DNA of 64,000 nt from Lepidurus packardi (GCA_023053545.1 JAKZAN010000007.1:9982001-10046000); one strand, 5' to 3'. Shown: positions 9,871-22,085, numbered from the stretch's first letter. A program made the numbers and translations. Notes: a model not told the origin generated them from the sequence alone.

Positions 9871-11685
9871 TTAAGGGAGAACGCTAGTATACTGATGAAT
9901 GTGCTCAATGTCCATGACCGAGAGTGTCGGTTGGATGGGCAGAGTCCGAGTACTTGACAACTCAAGTATGTTTTCCTCGTTGTCTGATAAGATTCTCCTG
10001 TCGCGGGTTAAAAGACTACACTTGATGATTGAACCGCAGTTACAGTTGGAACCTGTGTTACATACACAACATGTCGTTGTGGATGTCACACTTACAAAGC
10101 TGGTCGTCGTAGATGTTCTTGTTGTTGTTGAAGACGACGTGTAGCTAGAAGTATACACGTTTGTAGCTGTTACTGTGCTTGTCGTCCCAGTCGTCACGAA
10201 TACAGTCTGAGTCGAGGAGAAAGTTGTGGATACACTAACTGATGCCGGGGTTGGAGATACCGTATTTGTTGTGACGGACACGGACACAGAGACGGTTTGC
10301 GAAACTGACACTGATACAGACACCGATGTCTTTGTCTCAGTAATTGAAACGGTCATGGTACTAGATGACGTCTGGGTTGCGGTCGAAGTAAAGATTGCAG
10401 TACTAGAAGAAGTCGCTGTTAAAGTCGTAGGGATACTTGTAGTGCTTATGTCCGTACTGGTCCAGGTAATCCAAGCTGTCGCTGTCTCTGTCTTAGTAGA
10501 TGAGACGGTCTGGGTACTAGATGACGTCTGGGTTTCGGTCGAAGTATAGGTTGCGGTACTAGAGGAAGTCTCTGTCAAAGTCGTAGAGATACTTATAGAG
10601 CTTGTGTCCGTACTGGTCAAGGTACTCCAAGCTGTCGATGTCTCTGTCTTAGTAGACGAGAAGGTCTGGGTACTGGATGACGTCTGGGTTTCGGTCGAAG
10701 AAAAGGTTGCGGTACTAGACGAAGTCTCTGTTACAGTCGTAGGGATACTTATAGTGCTTATGTCCGTACTGGTCAAGGTATTCCAAGCTGTCGATGTTTC
10801 TGTCGCAGTAGATGAGAAGGTCTGGGTACTGGATGACGTCTGGGTTTCGGTCGAAGAAAAGGTTGCGGTACTAGACGAAGTCTCTGTTACAGTCGTAGGG
10901 ATACTTATAGTGCTTACGTCCGTACTGGTCCAGATATTCCCAGTTGTCGATGTCTCTGTCTCAGTAGATGAGAAGATCTGGGTACTAGATGACGTCTGGG
11001 TTTCGGTCGAAGAAAAGATTGCGGTACTAGAAGAAATCGCTGTTACAGTCGTAGGGATACTTATAGAGCTTATGGCCGTATTGTTACAGGTACTCCAAGC
11101 TGTCGTGGTATCATACTTCGTACTGTAGATCGTTGCGGTACGTTTACCAAATATTTTATTGAACCCTTCGATAACACCCATTCCTCCAAGTTGCACCTCT
11201 GCGAAGTGTGCACCGTCATTATGCACGTTTATGGGCGGAAAAAAGCTGGGAACCCCTGCTAAACAAGCTACTATCCAGGGTGCAACAATAGATCCAAGGA
11301 AGCCCAAACCTAGTGCCGCTGGTATTGCCAAGCCTGCTACGGCTGCCGGACCAAAGTGTTCTAGGAATAGTCGGTCATGGGCATCTGGTACTGATTCCAA
11401 TTCAGCTTCCTCTTCTTTTGCCTGATATTCAGGGACTTCTGGATAGTGTTGGATTGGGAAATACCCAACGTTAACAGGATGGTTCGTATTCAATTGTCGT
11501 TTGAAACTGGAAATATGGTCAATACGCTGGTAGTCGTATTCCACCGTCTCCACAGGATTCCAAGAAGGTTCAAGTTGCAGAATACTGCGTAATAATCTGG
11601 GCATTTCATAGCTATTCACGTACAATCCGCAATAAGCACTAAGTATTACCATTAAGGTCGTTTTGGATTGCCAGACCTTTGACAT
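9871..11685 (-). CDS. Mucin-like protein with 52-residue Ser/Thr tandem repeats
   Basis: Single-exon gene of 604 codons. The start ATG at 11685 opens a signal peptide (MSKVWQSKTTLMVILSAYCG). An EPSWNPVETVEYDY motif (residues about 39-52) corresponds to the EPSWxPxET motifs of the paralogue at 1649-2806. After an acidic spacer comes a hydrophobic Ala/Gly-rich block (about 112-145) that may be one or two membrane segments. The middle is at least five tandem units of 156 bp (52 residues) with phases at 10451, 10607, 10763, 10919 and 11075, based on TSSSTxTFSSTETQTSSST and TSISIPTTVTETSSST. It then changes to SVSVSVSQTVSVSVS, a CCVCNTGSNCNC cluster, and a tail with LPIQPTLSVMDI like that of the paralogue. 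A secreted or tethered mucin-like coat, cuticle or silk-type role is possible, but no known family was recognised. Confidence 0.8.
   Translation of the reverse strand: MSKVWQSKTTLMVILSAYCGLYVNSYEMPRLLRSILQLEPSWNPVETVEYDYQRIDHISSFKRQLNTNHPVNVGYFPIQHYPEVPEYQAKEEEAELESVPDAHDRLFLEHFGPAAVAGLAIPAALGLGFLGSIVAPWIVACLAGVPSFFPPINVHNDGAHFAEVQLGGMGVIEGFNKIFGKRTATIYSTKYDTTTAWSTCNNTAISSISIPTTVTAISSSTAIFSSTETQTSSSTQIFSSTETETSTTGNIWTSTDVSTISIPTTVTETSSSTATFSSTETQTSSSTQTFSSTATETSTAWNTLTSTDISTISIPTTVTETSSSTATFSSTETQTSSSTQTFSSTKTETSTAWSTLTSTDTSSISISTTLTETSSSTATYTSTETQTSSSTQTVSSTKTETATAWITWTSTDISTTSIPTTLTATSSSTAIFTSTATQTSSSTMTVSITETKTSVSVSVSVSQTVSVSVSVTTNTVSPTPASVSVSTTFSSTQTVFVTTGTTSTVTATNVYTSSYTSSSTTTRTSTTTSFVSVTSTTTCCVCNTGSNCNCGSIIKCSLLTRDRRILSDNEENILELSSTRTLPIQPTLSVMDIEHIHQYTSVLP
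10340..11100 (-). repeat. 156 bp coding tandem repeat
   Basis: Five in-frame units with exact 156 bp spacing of the TCCGTACTGG-like landmark (10451, 10607, 10763, 10919; GCCGTATTGT at 11075). Neighbouring units are highly similar, suggesting recent unequal exchange. Confidence 0.9.
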
Positions 11686-13867
11686 GGTAACGGCTTACTC
11701 GATTCCCACGCTAGAGTTGGATACTTTAGTGCTCCTTGCAAAATGTAGAGTACTTTGCTGCTCTTATCCTCGGACTGAACTGACTTTGCTTCAGTATGTA
11801 AAGCTTCTAACCGATACTCGAATAATTCTATATGTACCTCCTTCTTTAGCCCATCCTACTACCGCAATTGTTTGGAAAGACCGCAGGGAAAAGTTCGTCA
11901 ACCTTTGTGATCAGCCGTGCAGTTCTAATCCCAAGGCTATCCTTTCCATTTTTGACAGCTAAGCCAGTTCGTTCTAATCTTGAGTCACACGACATGTATA
12001 TAAGTATAGAAGTAGGTGGGCATATTTTATTCCGCTTTTTGAACTCCTTGCGGCACAGTTTTATAATTGTTTTGCCGAAAACAAGAGCTGGAATACGTAT
12101 CTCCATGGCGTGCTCTAGGGTATTTAGTTAACGAACAGCCTAAACTACTTCTCGTAGCTCAACAGAACTTAAGAACTAAAGAAACTTGTAAGACGATGTA
12201 CCTAAACTATTTGTTTTTTACTTCTTACCTCCTATTTGTCTTTCAGTCATCCAATAAACAAAACCTTTTGGATTACTTTCCATTTTGTTCCGTTACCGTA
12301 AGGAAAACTGGATCTTCTTAGGGATAACTATTATAGAGGACATAGATTATATAACATAACCTGTACGATCCTGTGAACTTTTACTATGTTCAAAGCTGTT
12401 GCTCTTGTATTAAGCTTCTGTGCTCGTCAGCAGCAGGTTGATTATGGATTTGGGTAAATCTTCATTTAAGTGGCATCTTCGCCGAAGATGAAACATCATA
12501 CCAAGGCCTAAAACGATGGCTTTTTAGAACAAGTCTGTATTTTTTTATTTAATGATGAGGGAAGAGTGGGTTCTAAGAATTCGTGGACGTTGTAACATGA
12601 CAAATCTTAAGAAAGTTATATGTTTTATAATAACATAGTAATTTGCATATGAAACTAGAGACCTGTTTTGGAATACATTTCGCCCTTGAATGTAATGGCG
12701 AAATTCTTCTGTGGTTTTCTTGTATTTATCTCAGGCCTCTGGCCTAATTTCAAATTCGACAACGCTAACTCCTAATCAAGGAAGTAGCTTAAACACGTAG
12801 TAACCCCAAAGGTTAATGTACTCAATTCTGAAAATGTTTATATAAATCATTCGAATCTAATTGAATGCGGCGTTGTCTTATACGTCTACTGGATGCTGCA
12901 GCTCAACATGTGAACTATAGCAAACGTGATGTGCTTGAAACTTTTCTTCGCATGATCCACTTACTTTCTTGTCCGGCAATGCTATTGGGATTCCAGTTCG
13001 TGTTCAAAGAAGTGGAACTCCTACATTTCCTACAGGTTTTCCGCTTCTTAAACCCGAACTAGATTACATAGCAAAAGGCACACCTTTTACATACAGATAA
13101 CATTAAAAAGTTAACGTAAGGAAAGTACGTTAAAAAAGAACGAAAAAGAAACTTCGAGGGCTTGCGACATCAATTAAGGGATGAATATCGTGGATATCGG
13201 CTCAACTTTGGTTGTAATCTATATGGGCGTCCTTGTTTGAAGTTGTCACTTTGAGATTTGCTTTTATCGATTCCTCAAGGTTTTTCTTGCCATTCCTTGC
13301 TTAGAAGGCCCCTCTCTTGTCTTCTGGCGCTCATTTTCTGTACATACTGAATTCTGCGAGGACCGGTTATTTCCAAACCAAATTAGCTATTTTATTATTT
13401 ATTTTTTTACTATTTTATTATTTATTACTTATCCAAATCAGATAAGTAAACCAGCATGTAAGCAAAGCAAAAGTGGATAGCGAATCGTCTTTACTAAAGT
13501 AGTTCGAGTGCATCATGAGGCTGAATATGGAACCACTTTCCTAAATCTCCCGGGAAGTTCGTAATTGGGAATCACTCAATTGGATATTCCGCCTCTAACG
13601 CTTACACTTAAGGATTGTTCGATGATATCGTATAAGCTCGTTAGATATGGAAGCATAGGCTTGGGAAGTAAACTTGCGCCTTTTGGCTGTTTGGTCAATG
13701 AATATGTGAACTATGTGAGTGATAACAGGATTCCTGCGTGACATGCGATACGATCATTGCAGCTAGTTGGGCAAATCCCATAGAATCTGACTAAATTCCA
13801 CTTTAATTCCAGCTAAAAAGGGAGGCATGTGTTTGTTTCAGTTTCAGCTTCAAGCCTTGAAAAAATT

Positions 13868-14365
13868 ACCCTACAAGGGTGTTGAAGTCAATCTCTTCCA
13901 TATCGTATGGGAAGACCCATGTGTAAAACCTCCTGGGCCTGACTGTAAGAGTGCCTTTGGTACCTGTAGTGGTATGTGACCTAACCGTAGGGTTTTGATT
14001 GGCATGTACTTCATAGCAGTTTGACCTTGTCCTTTGTTTTCCCCTTTGTTATTGCCCATGAGAAAATCACTGAACTGGCTAGTTCTTGCGAACTAGGAAC
14101 TTTGCGGCTTTTACCCCTACAAGGGTGTTGAAGTCTATCCCTTCCATATCGTATGGGAAGACCCCTGTGTAAAACCTCCTGGGCCTGACTGTAAGAGTGC
14201 CTTTGGTACCTGTAGTGGTATGTGACCTAACCGTAGGGTTTGATTAGCATGTACTTCATAGCAGTTTGACCTTGTCATTTGTTTTCCCCTTTGTTATTGT
14301 ATTGCCCATGAGAAAATCACTGAACGGGCTAAATCTTGTGAACCAGGAACTTTGTGCCTTTTACA
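13868..14365. repeat. 245 bp direct tandem duplication
   Basis: Units 13868-14109 and 14113-14365 both begin at CCCTACAAGGGTGTTGAAGT and run through ACCTCCTGGGCCTGACTG to CTTTTAC, nearly identical. Noncoding in appearance. Confidence 0.9.
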
Positions 14366-14464
14366 TCTTTCAATTGTATATGTACATATATATTCCTCCT
14401 TTCAAAGACAGAGCAGTCTTAGCCTAAGCACGAAAACGTTACATTACGCAAGGATTAAAGACTC

Positions 14465-14560
14465 TGAATTAAGGTTAGGTTAGTTGGTTACCTTACGCTA
14501 GGTTACACTAGGTTAGATTATAGGTTTAGGTTAGTGAGTCAAGGTCTATAGTCCTTCTGA
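14465..14560. repeat. Degenerate AGGTTA (TTAGG-like) array
   Basis: Imperfect iterations of GGTTAGGTTAG and CTAGGTTA. TTAGG is the common arthropod telomere unit, and this may be an interstitial remnant. About 130 bp downstream (14690-14740) lies GACACGAGGACGACGGACC, resembling the 21 bp repeat at the right end of the window. Confidence 0.55.
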
Positions 14561-16057
14561 CGCTTATATAAAGGAGAATGAAGCCTTTTTTGAACGTTAA
14601 AAGTCCTTAACCAATAAGGGAAATCCTCCTCAGATCGGAAGGTTATTGGTCAACTGATGAAAGGTACGGAGCCCTTAGTCCTAGCGTCGGCAACGTGACA
14701 CGAGGACGACGGACCACGATACAAGGACCTGAGAGTCCGTCTGTCGAGTAATCCTTGCGTCTACGTACAGGTTAAGGCTAGTGCGGTACTTGTACGATGC
14801 CCTCAAATAACAGGCAACTCAACAAAAACATCCTAGCGATACAGGTACTTGGGTTGGAGCTGGTTTTAATTATGGGAGGGGCAAAAGTCTTGGTTTGTCT
14901 ATGCTTTCGAACAGTGTCGCCACCTAGTGCCCACAGTGAGAAGCACAGTGACTGCTGCTCGGTCTTAGAAAGAAACACAACGGAGCTCCATCTCAAGCCG
15001 ATAACCAATCAGATTTTAAATTAAAAACTGAGTTCATTTAACATTAAAATACGTTACCTTCACTTAGCTTCAGTACTGTACCTTTTGTTTCATAGATAGG
15101 AGGACTCACGACTCTTGATCTGTTGATTTATTGAAGAAAATTATTGAACAGGCAACCAATTAACGCAAATTGAGATTATTGTTCTTACTCTGCGCTTGAA
15201 TTTGATCTAAAAAGCGGAATTTTGTTGGGAATCGGCGATCTACGAAGAACAAATGCAGAAAATCAAAATAAGCGAAGGTAATGTTTTACAAAGTGCTACG
15301 AGGAAAAAAGATTAATGTTTGAACTTTCTTGCCATCTGCTGGAGCCAAACCAAAACGCAAAAGTTAAATAACAATTTTTCTCAAATCTCTTAAATAATTG
15401 AAAAACTATTTGTTTAAAGCCTGGTTTGCGTATAAAGTATACTAAACCTCTTATAGTGTTTTTCATGTGATTTCCTCACATTAATAAAAGACAAAAATAA
15501 ATAAAAAAAAATAATTTAAAGACAACCTAAGGTATGTATAATAATAACGGACTACGGACAAGGTTTTCCCTCCCAACTTTGGACGACAGAAATGATATTG
15601 ATTGGAATATTAAATGAAGACTACAAAAACTACCGTTTCGCCAGGACAATTTTGGTACTGGCGACGGATTTTTTGCTCACACGACTTTTATACATGAAAA
15701 ACAGTAAGCTTGGCTTGCTACCATGTTTCTGAATAATATACATGCCAATAGCATGCAATCAAACAACCAAGACGGGTTACTATAGGTTCACCAGAGTTTA
15801 AGGATTAGCGATCTCTATCCGAAGCTTGTTTTATGATATATAAAAACGCCCCCAGTTTTGTTCTAGCGATGAAAACGGATTGCAGTAATATTGGATCCTC
15901 CCTATTGTATCGGCAATCCATTAGTGAGAGCAACAACAAAAACTTAAGCTCGAGGTGCAATGAATAGCTGCCTTGGTTGCAGTTCAATGCGCCGTGAATT
16001 CAATTCCAAAATTATGTCCCTCTCCGTTAGTAACCTACTGAACATTTGTTGGCTAAC

Positions 16058-16819
16058 ATGGCTTCCAAGAGATCCAAACTCGTCGCTCTACAAGTACTGT
16101 ACATATGCCTGACCGGTAACGTAACCTCCTTCTAGTAATTATAAGACTATGGATTAATCAATTTTTTTACTTTCAATGACAGTAGTACCCTACATAGGGT
16201 CCCAAATCTTGGATTTCGAATGTATTGACAATGTGGGTCGAATCCCAGGAATTAACGCCATTATTCTGAAAGCTGGTCCGTACATACCCTCGAATCCAAC
16301 AGCAATAGGCATATCTGCTGTAGAATGTGCTGCTCTATGTGTTCGCACTCTGTTGGGTACGTGTCAATCCTATGCGTATAACCCAGGTAACCAATCCTGC
16401 TTTACCCGGAATGTTACCTTGTACCAAGCTGGGGTACTTTGTGGCATTCGCGTTGATTGGTCGCGGAGACGATGCTCACGATCTGGGGACACATTTGTTG
16501 CATTTGGTGGTACGTTACTGTATACATTTCAGATTGGTGTTTTTTATCTATTTCGTTCCACTTTATAGGAAAAGCTCGTACCATGATGGAATGTATTTGC
16601 GGCGGCGAAAGCTATAAATGGACACTGACGAATAAAACCTGGTATTACAGCTGCATCGAACGGTGCAACAACACGTACCCCTGTGCGGTTGACATGGACT
16701 TGGTTAATAACTGTAAAATGTGCAACCAAAGTATAAGCGCCTGTGGCGGTACCCCGGGTATTACCACCGTGTATCAACGCATAGTTTGCATGCCTATATT
16801 TGCTATGCAATCTACCTAA
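16058..16819 (+). CDS. Array gene 1: secreted two-domain cysteine-rich protein
   Basis: Three exons (16058-16115, 16183-16509, 16569-16819), 211 residues; GT-AG introns, both phase 1. Exon 1 is a signal peptide (MASKRSKLVALQVLYICLT). Exon 2 is a PAN/Apple-like domain: an early Cys, a GRIPGI turn, ISAVECAALC, GTCQSYAYNP, SCFTRNVTL, LCGI and a final RC before SGDTFVAFGG. Exon 3, not recognised, starts TMMECICG and continues with a WYYSC-ERC-YPC-C-MC-AC cysteine series to a VCMPI tail; here the end is extended to FAMQST. NVT and NKT are possible N-glycosylation sites. It is the most diverged member and first in the array. No function is known; extracellular binding is suggested by the PAN-like fold only. 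Confidence 0.85.
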
Positions 16820-17111
16820 CCAAAACTTAGATTTAACTTGTGGAATTTAAAAAAAGAATGAAGGTGCTATAGTTTCTGTGTAGGCTGATATACAGAAAGT
16901 TTTCGTTTAATGTAATCGTCTAGTCTGCATACCTTCTAGTTTAATACAACCAAAACTACTATACCCTTTGTTTGCTTCTATCTATTTCTTTCTAATGATT
17001 CTAAATGGGTTTTCATTTAGCTGGTCTTGAAAGAATAAAAGAGATTTACGAAGAGACCAGGATTTCTTCAGTCGGCTAATGGGTATTAGAATCAGAACAC
17101 CACAACGTTCG

Positions 17112-17246
17112 ATCGCATTGTCCCCATAGAAGGTAACCCGTTAACACAATCTTTGGAAAGACATTAGAGAGTTTCTTACTGGATATTGAATATCAATTGT
17201 GCACTACAACATTGCCATGCGACACGTCGTTAAGCGCAGAGTTGTT
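17112..17246. repeat. Duplicated upstream segment, copy 1
   Basis: Matches 18598-18735 (CCATAGAAGGT, CAATTGTGCAC, GTTGCCATG landmarks in order). Each copy lies upstream of an array gene (genes 2 and 3), so gene and leader were duplicated together. Confidence 0.7.
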
Positions 17247-17309
17247 TTCTTTTGGAAAGCGATACTTTGAAATAGGACAGTATTCCGAGTCCCGTCCATT
17301 CGACAAGAC

Positions 17310-18073
17310 ATGGCTAACACTGTAACCTTGGCAATCTTGCAGGCTTTATTCCTTTACATCACACGTAAGTACTTTATTTATTTTTATTAAATAAGGGAAA
17401 CTATCGTCAATGAATGCATTGTACATTTTAGTGTCGTCCACACAATGGAGTAATTTTCAATTTAAATGCCTTGGCAACGAAGGTCGTACACCAGGAATTC
17501 TTGATTATATTTCAAAATTTGGAGATTTGGCTCCCTCGATTCCAACGGCAGTGGACGTCTCAGCCCTACAATGCGCTTTACTATGTGTTCAAACTCGCTT
17601 TAGTGCTTGTCAATCGTATTCCTACGACCCAGTTACCCGGTATTGCTTTACTCGTAACATCACGCTGTATCAAACTGGGATCCTGTGTGGTATTCGCGTT
17701 GATCAATCCCGCTTAAGATGCCAACAACCGGGTGACACGTTCATTGCATACGCTGGTACATTGTTTGACTTCTTTCGAATCACTCAAGACAAATTTAGCT
17801 GTTAAGGTAACACGACTCTATCCTAATCCCCTAGGTCCGGATCAAACCATGATAGAATGTATTTGTGGGATAAGAGCTATCGATTGGACGAGTCAACCCG
17901 ATGATCCCACATTTAATGTGTGCATTGGAGGATGCCAGAATCAGTATCCTTGTGCGGTGCACATGGGTGCAACAAGAAATTGTGTGCTATGTACTTGGGC
18001 GCCACGTGCTTGCAGTAATACGGCCTTTGTTGACTCTAAAATTCGCCTTGTTTGCATGCCTATTCCAGTGTAA
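17310..18073 (+). CDS. Array gene 2: secreted two-domain cysteine-rich protein
   Basis: Exons 17310-17364, 17432-17755 and 17835-18073 give 205 residues in one frame. Signal peptide MANTVTLAILQALFLYIT. The PAN-like exon has ISA-replacing VSALQCALLC and FSACQSYSYDP, YCFTRNITL, LCGI. Exon 3 begins TMIECICG instead of TMMECICG and lacks the NW-PC word, using NQYPCAV. A CAGTATTCC version of the array start-site motif lies at 17278, 32 bp before the ATG. A broken close relative lies at 29.7 kb, so this subtype was also part of the block duplications. Confidence 0.85.
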
Positions 18074-18597
18074 TTATAACGTCAGCTTCACTGACAGGGG
18101 AGTCAACGGTATATTATCAAACAGTAGTTAATACATAGGTTTATGTCAACATCCAGTTTACTAATAGTGCAAAGTTAATTTTATATATTATTAAATGTTT
18201 TTACTATTTTATTATTAAATCTTTTATTTAGAACTTTTTATTACTAAATCAGACCAATATCCATGGAATACTATTTTCAAGCGAACCTCATCAACAACTT
18301 TACCTTTTCCTACTATGGACTTCCCCATGTATCCGCACATTCATGGGTAGTACCTTGTCTGTGTATTACCATACACCAGGACTTCAGGACCCCAGCAGGG
18401 TTTGTTCTCTTGCTCCATCACTCACTCAAATGTATCCTTTGCTTAATAGAAATTTCACACGCAGCAATTTGGAAGTAAAAACTGTATCACCAGTTCAAAA
18501 CAAAATAAAATATCTAGTAAAGCAAAACCACTGGCTTGAGCCGGTATCGACCTACGCTTTGCTAGCTAGTAAATTACCAATATTCTGTCCCAAATAA

Positions 18598-18735
18598 CGA
18601 CAATTGCATTGTCGCCATAGAAGGTGACAGGCTAAAACCTAACCTTTGGAAATATATTAAAGAGTTTATTACTGGGTACTGAATACCAATTGTGCACAAA
18701 AACGTTGCCATGTGATACGTTAGAACGCAGGCGTT
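18598..18735. repeat. Duplicated upstream segment, copy 2
   Basis: Diverged copy of 17112-17246, upstream of array gene 3. Confidence 0.65.
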
Positions 18736-18972
18736 TAGTATGTGAAGTATATTTCGGACAGAATGTTTAGTGATCAGCTGACCTTTTCTTTGAGGTGGCA
18801 TTGCATTCAGGTTTCGATCAGACCCAGTTTTATATTGAACATCAACTTCGTAGAAGGGCTACTTTTCTCTGGGTGTGCTTGCTTGCTAGTGCGTTGTCCA
18901 GTTGCGGATTCCTTTGTCGAAGTAATAGTTTAGGACAGGTTAGTCATCCAGGTAGTCACTAGTAGAAAAGAT

Positions 18973-19708
18973 ATGGCTAACAGGATGTTTAAACTCGGTG
19001 TCTTACAAGCTTTATACATGTACATCGCAGGTACGTCACTTTAATTTTATTGTCAAAGTGTTACAGCAATGGTCTATTTCCAGTGTCTTTCGAAGAGTCA
19101 AGTTTCTCAAATTTCAAATGTATTGACTCTCCCGGTCGTACATCGGGAATTCTTGATGTTATTCTGCAATTTGGACCATTGAACAACTCGACTTCAACAG
19201 CAATAGGCATCTCTGCCATACAGTGCGCAGCATTGTGTCAGCCATTTACGGCTTGTCAGTCATATTCATATAACCCAGTCACCCAACATTGCTTTACGCG
19301 TAACATCACGCTGCAACATCAGGGGATTTTATGCGGTATTCCGATTAATGACTCTCAACAAAAATGCCAACGATCTGGCGATACATTCATTGCGTATGGT
19401 GGTATATATATTTTTCAAAAGTTTGAGGAGGTTAGCTGCAATTAACGTAACACCCATTTTATATTATAGGTGAAAATAGAACTATGATGGAATGCATTTG
19501 TGGAGTATATAATAATCTGAACTGGGCTACAACAATGAACGAGCGCTACAAATGCATAGAAAGCTGCAAGAACTGGTATCCTTGTGCGGTTTATATGGGC
19601 GCAACGAATGCATGCCAATTTTGTAATGCAACCGTAAGTGCTTGTAGTCCGCTAACTCCTGACTTTGACAAGAAAACTCGTCTGGTGTGCATGCCTATTC
19701 ATTTTTAA
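18973..19708 (+). CDS. Array gene 3: secreted two-domain cysteine-rich protein
   Basis: Exons 18973-19030, 19084-19401 and 19470-19708; 204 residues. Signal peptide MANRMFKLGVLQALYMYIA of the A subtype. Exon 2 carries CIDSPGRTSGILDV and the short (318 bp) A-type version of the domain; exon 3 carries CNATVSAC and ends VCMPIHF. The leader has the A-type GAGGTGGCATTGC block at 18792, and TAGTCATCC in place of CAGTGTTCC at -32. All cysteines of the family pattern are present. Confidence 0.85.
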
Positions 19709-19807
19709 TTAGGACAATGTAATTTCGAACTACGTGTGCGAAACGAAGAAGTATTCGTGTTATTTTCAACCAAACAATTTTTAAGTTGTGTGTCTTTAAA
19801 GTTGTGT

Positions 19808-20308
19808 AAATCTCTGCCATTCAGTGTGCATCACTGTACAACCAATTAATAGCCTGCCAGTCATACTCGTATAACCCGGTAACGCAATATTGCTTTACAC
19901 GTAATATCACTCTGCAACATAACGCAGTTCTGTGCGGTATTTCCGTTAATGAGTCTCAACAAAAATGCCAACGATCTGGCGATACCTTCACTGCGTATGG
20001 TGGTATATATTGATTTTCCAAAAGTTTGGGAAGGTTAGCTGCAATTTTCGAAACGCCCTTTTTATATTGGTGAAAATAGAACTATGATGGAATGCATTTG
20101 CCAAGCATTTAATAATGGCCCACCAGTGACTAGTATTTCGCAGTACAATTGTATGGAAAGGTACGTGAACTGGTATCCTTGTGCGGTTTATACACGTGCA
20201 ATAAATTACTGAGATTTTTGTAACACAACGGTAAGTGCTTGTAATGGCGGAACACCAATTAGTGACAGTAATCCAATAAAATTGATTTGCATGCCCATTC
20301 CCCCTTAA
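19808..20308 (+). pseudogene. Array pseudogene after gene 3
   Basis: Matches the second half of exon 2 (19808-20002) and all of exon 3 (about 20070-20308), A subtype. No signal-peptide exon or first half of exon 2. In the CASLC word the second Cys codon has become Tyr. The exon 3 acceptor has lost its AG (ATATTGGTG instead of ATTATAGGTG), and a TGA at 20210-20212 replaces a conserved Cys codon. It ends with the family tail and stop. Confidence 0.85.
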
Positions 20309-20520
20309 TTACAATAATGTAACTTCGTATCTCTAGGAAACGAAGATGTTTTCATGGCCTATTGCACTAAACAGTTTTGAAATTGTGTGTTTTTCAAGTG
20401 TTCCAGCAAAATACACAATTAATCTTAGAATGCAAAGAAGTTTGTATTTAAATTTCGCTATCTGAATCATATCATGGTAATTCTGACGCTATAATTGAGA
20501 GAATAATTAACGGTAACAAA

Positions 20521-20890
20521 AATCCAGAGCTACTACAAAAAAAACTTTGCAGAAATGTTCGAAGGACAACTCCTATAGTGGAAATCATAAATTGACAACG
20601 AATTCACTCTATGTAAAAATATCCATATTTCTTCTTGATTCTTCAGACTATTTATGCATTTATTTTTTCATGTATCCCTATAATCTTGAACATACAACGG
20701 AATGGGTTATTGGAGCACCACTCAGTTTTCCCACGTGATCCACAGTTCTTCACTGAACTGGCCTATTGAAACAGGTGAAGGTAAAATAATAAGCCGGCTT
20801 AGTATTTCACTTTCAGAAATACAACAAAACATTTACGTCTTCCATTTCACCTCTTTTAATTTCAAAGAAATGAAGTAGACTTGGACTTCC
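20521..20890. repeat. Dispersed repeat, copy 2 of 3
   Basis: Longest copy of the repeat described at 285-600; continues into TTTCAAAGAAATGAAGTAGAC, which has a relative near 40858. Lies between the gene 3 pseudogene and the next block. Confidence 0.6.
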
Positions 20891-21179
20891 CTACTTGATC
20901 TTTACCGTGGACCCTCACGAGTACTTCCCCGTGTATGAAGCGACCAGGATTTCCTATCGAGCTGGTAAGGTATTGCGATTGCTGCTAAAGTCACTGAGCG
21001 CCCCAGAAAGGATAAGACTTGACTTGATAAGGTTGATGCCTGAGAAGGTTACGTTAAAGCAATGCTGTCGTTCATTTAGAAGATATACAACATACGCATG
21101 CTGATAAAGGACAATAAAAGGCAAAGTCTGCTAAGGATTATTGGAATCAGAATACTAAACGTTTGATCGCATTTTTCAC

Positions 21180-22085
21180 CATAGAAAAACTAAACTAGTG
21201 TGTATGCCTATTACTGTCGTACTAATACTCAAGACCGACTGGTGCAACGGGATATACTCAGAAATGCTTCAGAAAGAATGGGATAGTTTTGCTTTCAATA
21301 TGATATTCTATGCACCCAAATTAAGAAGTTTATAAGGTTTTTAGTGAGATTTAGCGAGCAATACATGATGCGTATCCGTATTTGAGCAAGTTTGGTGATT
21401 TGCAGTAATTTTTTATGGCTTGATAAGAAAATAAAAATATACGATGCGTATTTGCCTAGATCATAGAATAGCCTAAGGCAATTGTAGATCTGTCCTACAG
21501 TAGAAACTCTTTACACCGAAAATTCCGACTTAGTTTCAGTCAAATAGGAAGAAAATGAAAAACTTATAACACATATAACTTCAGCAGAAATATAATATCT
21601 GTGCTGTGCGTCAACTTAACGGCTTCCACGGAGGTTAGAGAGGAAATACAGAAGGCTTAGGCTATAGCTATAGGAAAGGAAAGGATTAGAATAAAACTCT
21701 AAAGATTATCGGTTATATACATGGGCGTGGTCGTGCAACGTTAGGATAATAAACTATACTCTAACGATTATCGGTTAGAAGATGAGACTACCAAACGTCT
21801 AGGCGCAATTTAGCGTGTCTGAGAAACGACAAATTCCTGTAATACCGATCCAATGGGCACAGAAATTTAGATACCTTGGTCGTCTATAGTCGATTTTTAT
21901 GATTTCTTAGCCCACCTTGGGGTTTGTACCTCTTGTATCCCAGTGTTCCAAGTTCTCGCAATTCGACAAGACATGGCTTACATAATTCGTAAACTGACTC
22001 TCTTACATATGTTGTGCGTTTACAACGAACGTAAGTATCTCTGCAAGCTATAACATACAAGCAAGACTTACCGTCTGTTTTTTCA
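21180..22085. repeat. B-type block duplication, leader of gene 5
   Basis: About 900 bp closely similar to 34685-35571 (leader of the gene at 35460) and partly to 30205-30682. It opens with a fragment of an exon 3 tail (GTGTATGCCTATTACTG) that is the same in the 34.7 kb copy, which marks the duplication edge. It contains GGGCGTGGTCGTGCAACGTT and CTAACGATTATCGGTTAGAAG. Confidence 0.8.

Larger units (their letters stand above)
11686..16057. other. Gene-free interval
   Basis: About 4.4 kb without a supportable gene. It contains AT-rich tracts (13386-13430), a 245 bp tandem duplication, a degenerate AGGTTA array and a decayed 21 bp-type repeat near 14690-14740. Overlapping 85-90 codon frames on both strands near 11850-12130 have no other support. 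Confidence 0.5.

Noticed and set aside
10226-11128. Plus-strand frames of 107 and 174 codons
   Set aside because: Antisense of the 156 bp coding repeats, which are in phase and so keep the other strand open.
11846-12131. Overlapping 86- and 87-codon frames on opposite strands
   Set aside because: No start context, domain or relative that favours either.
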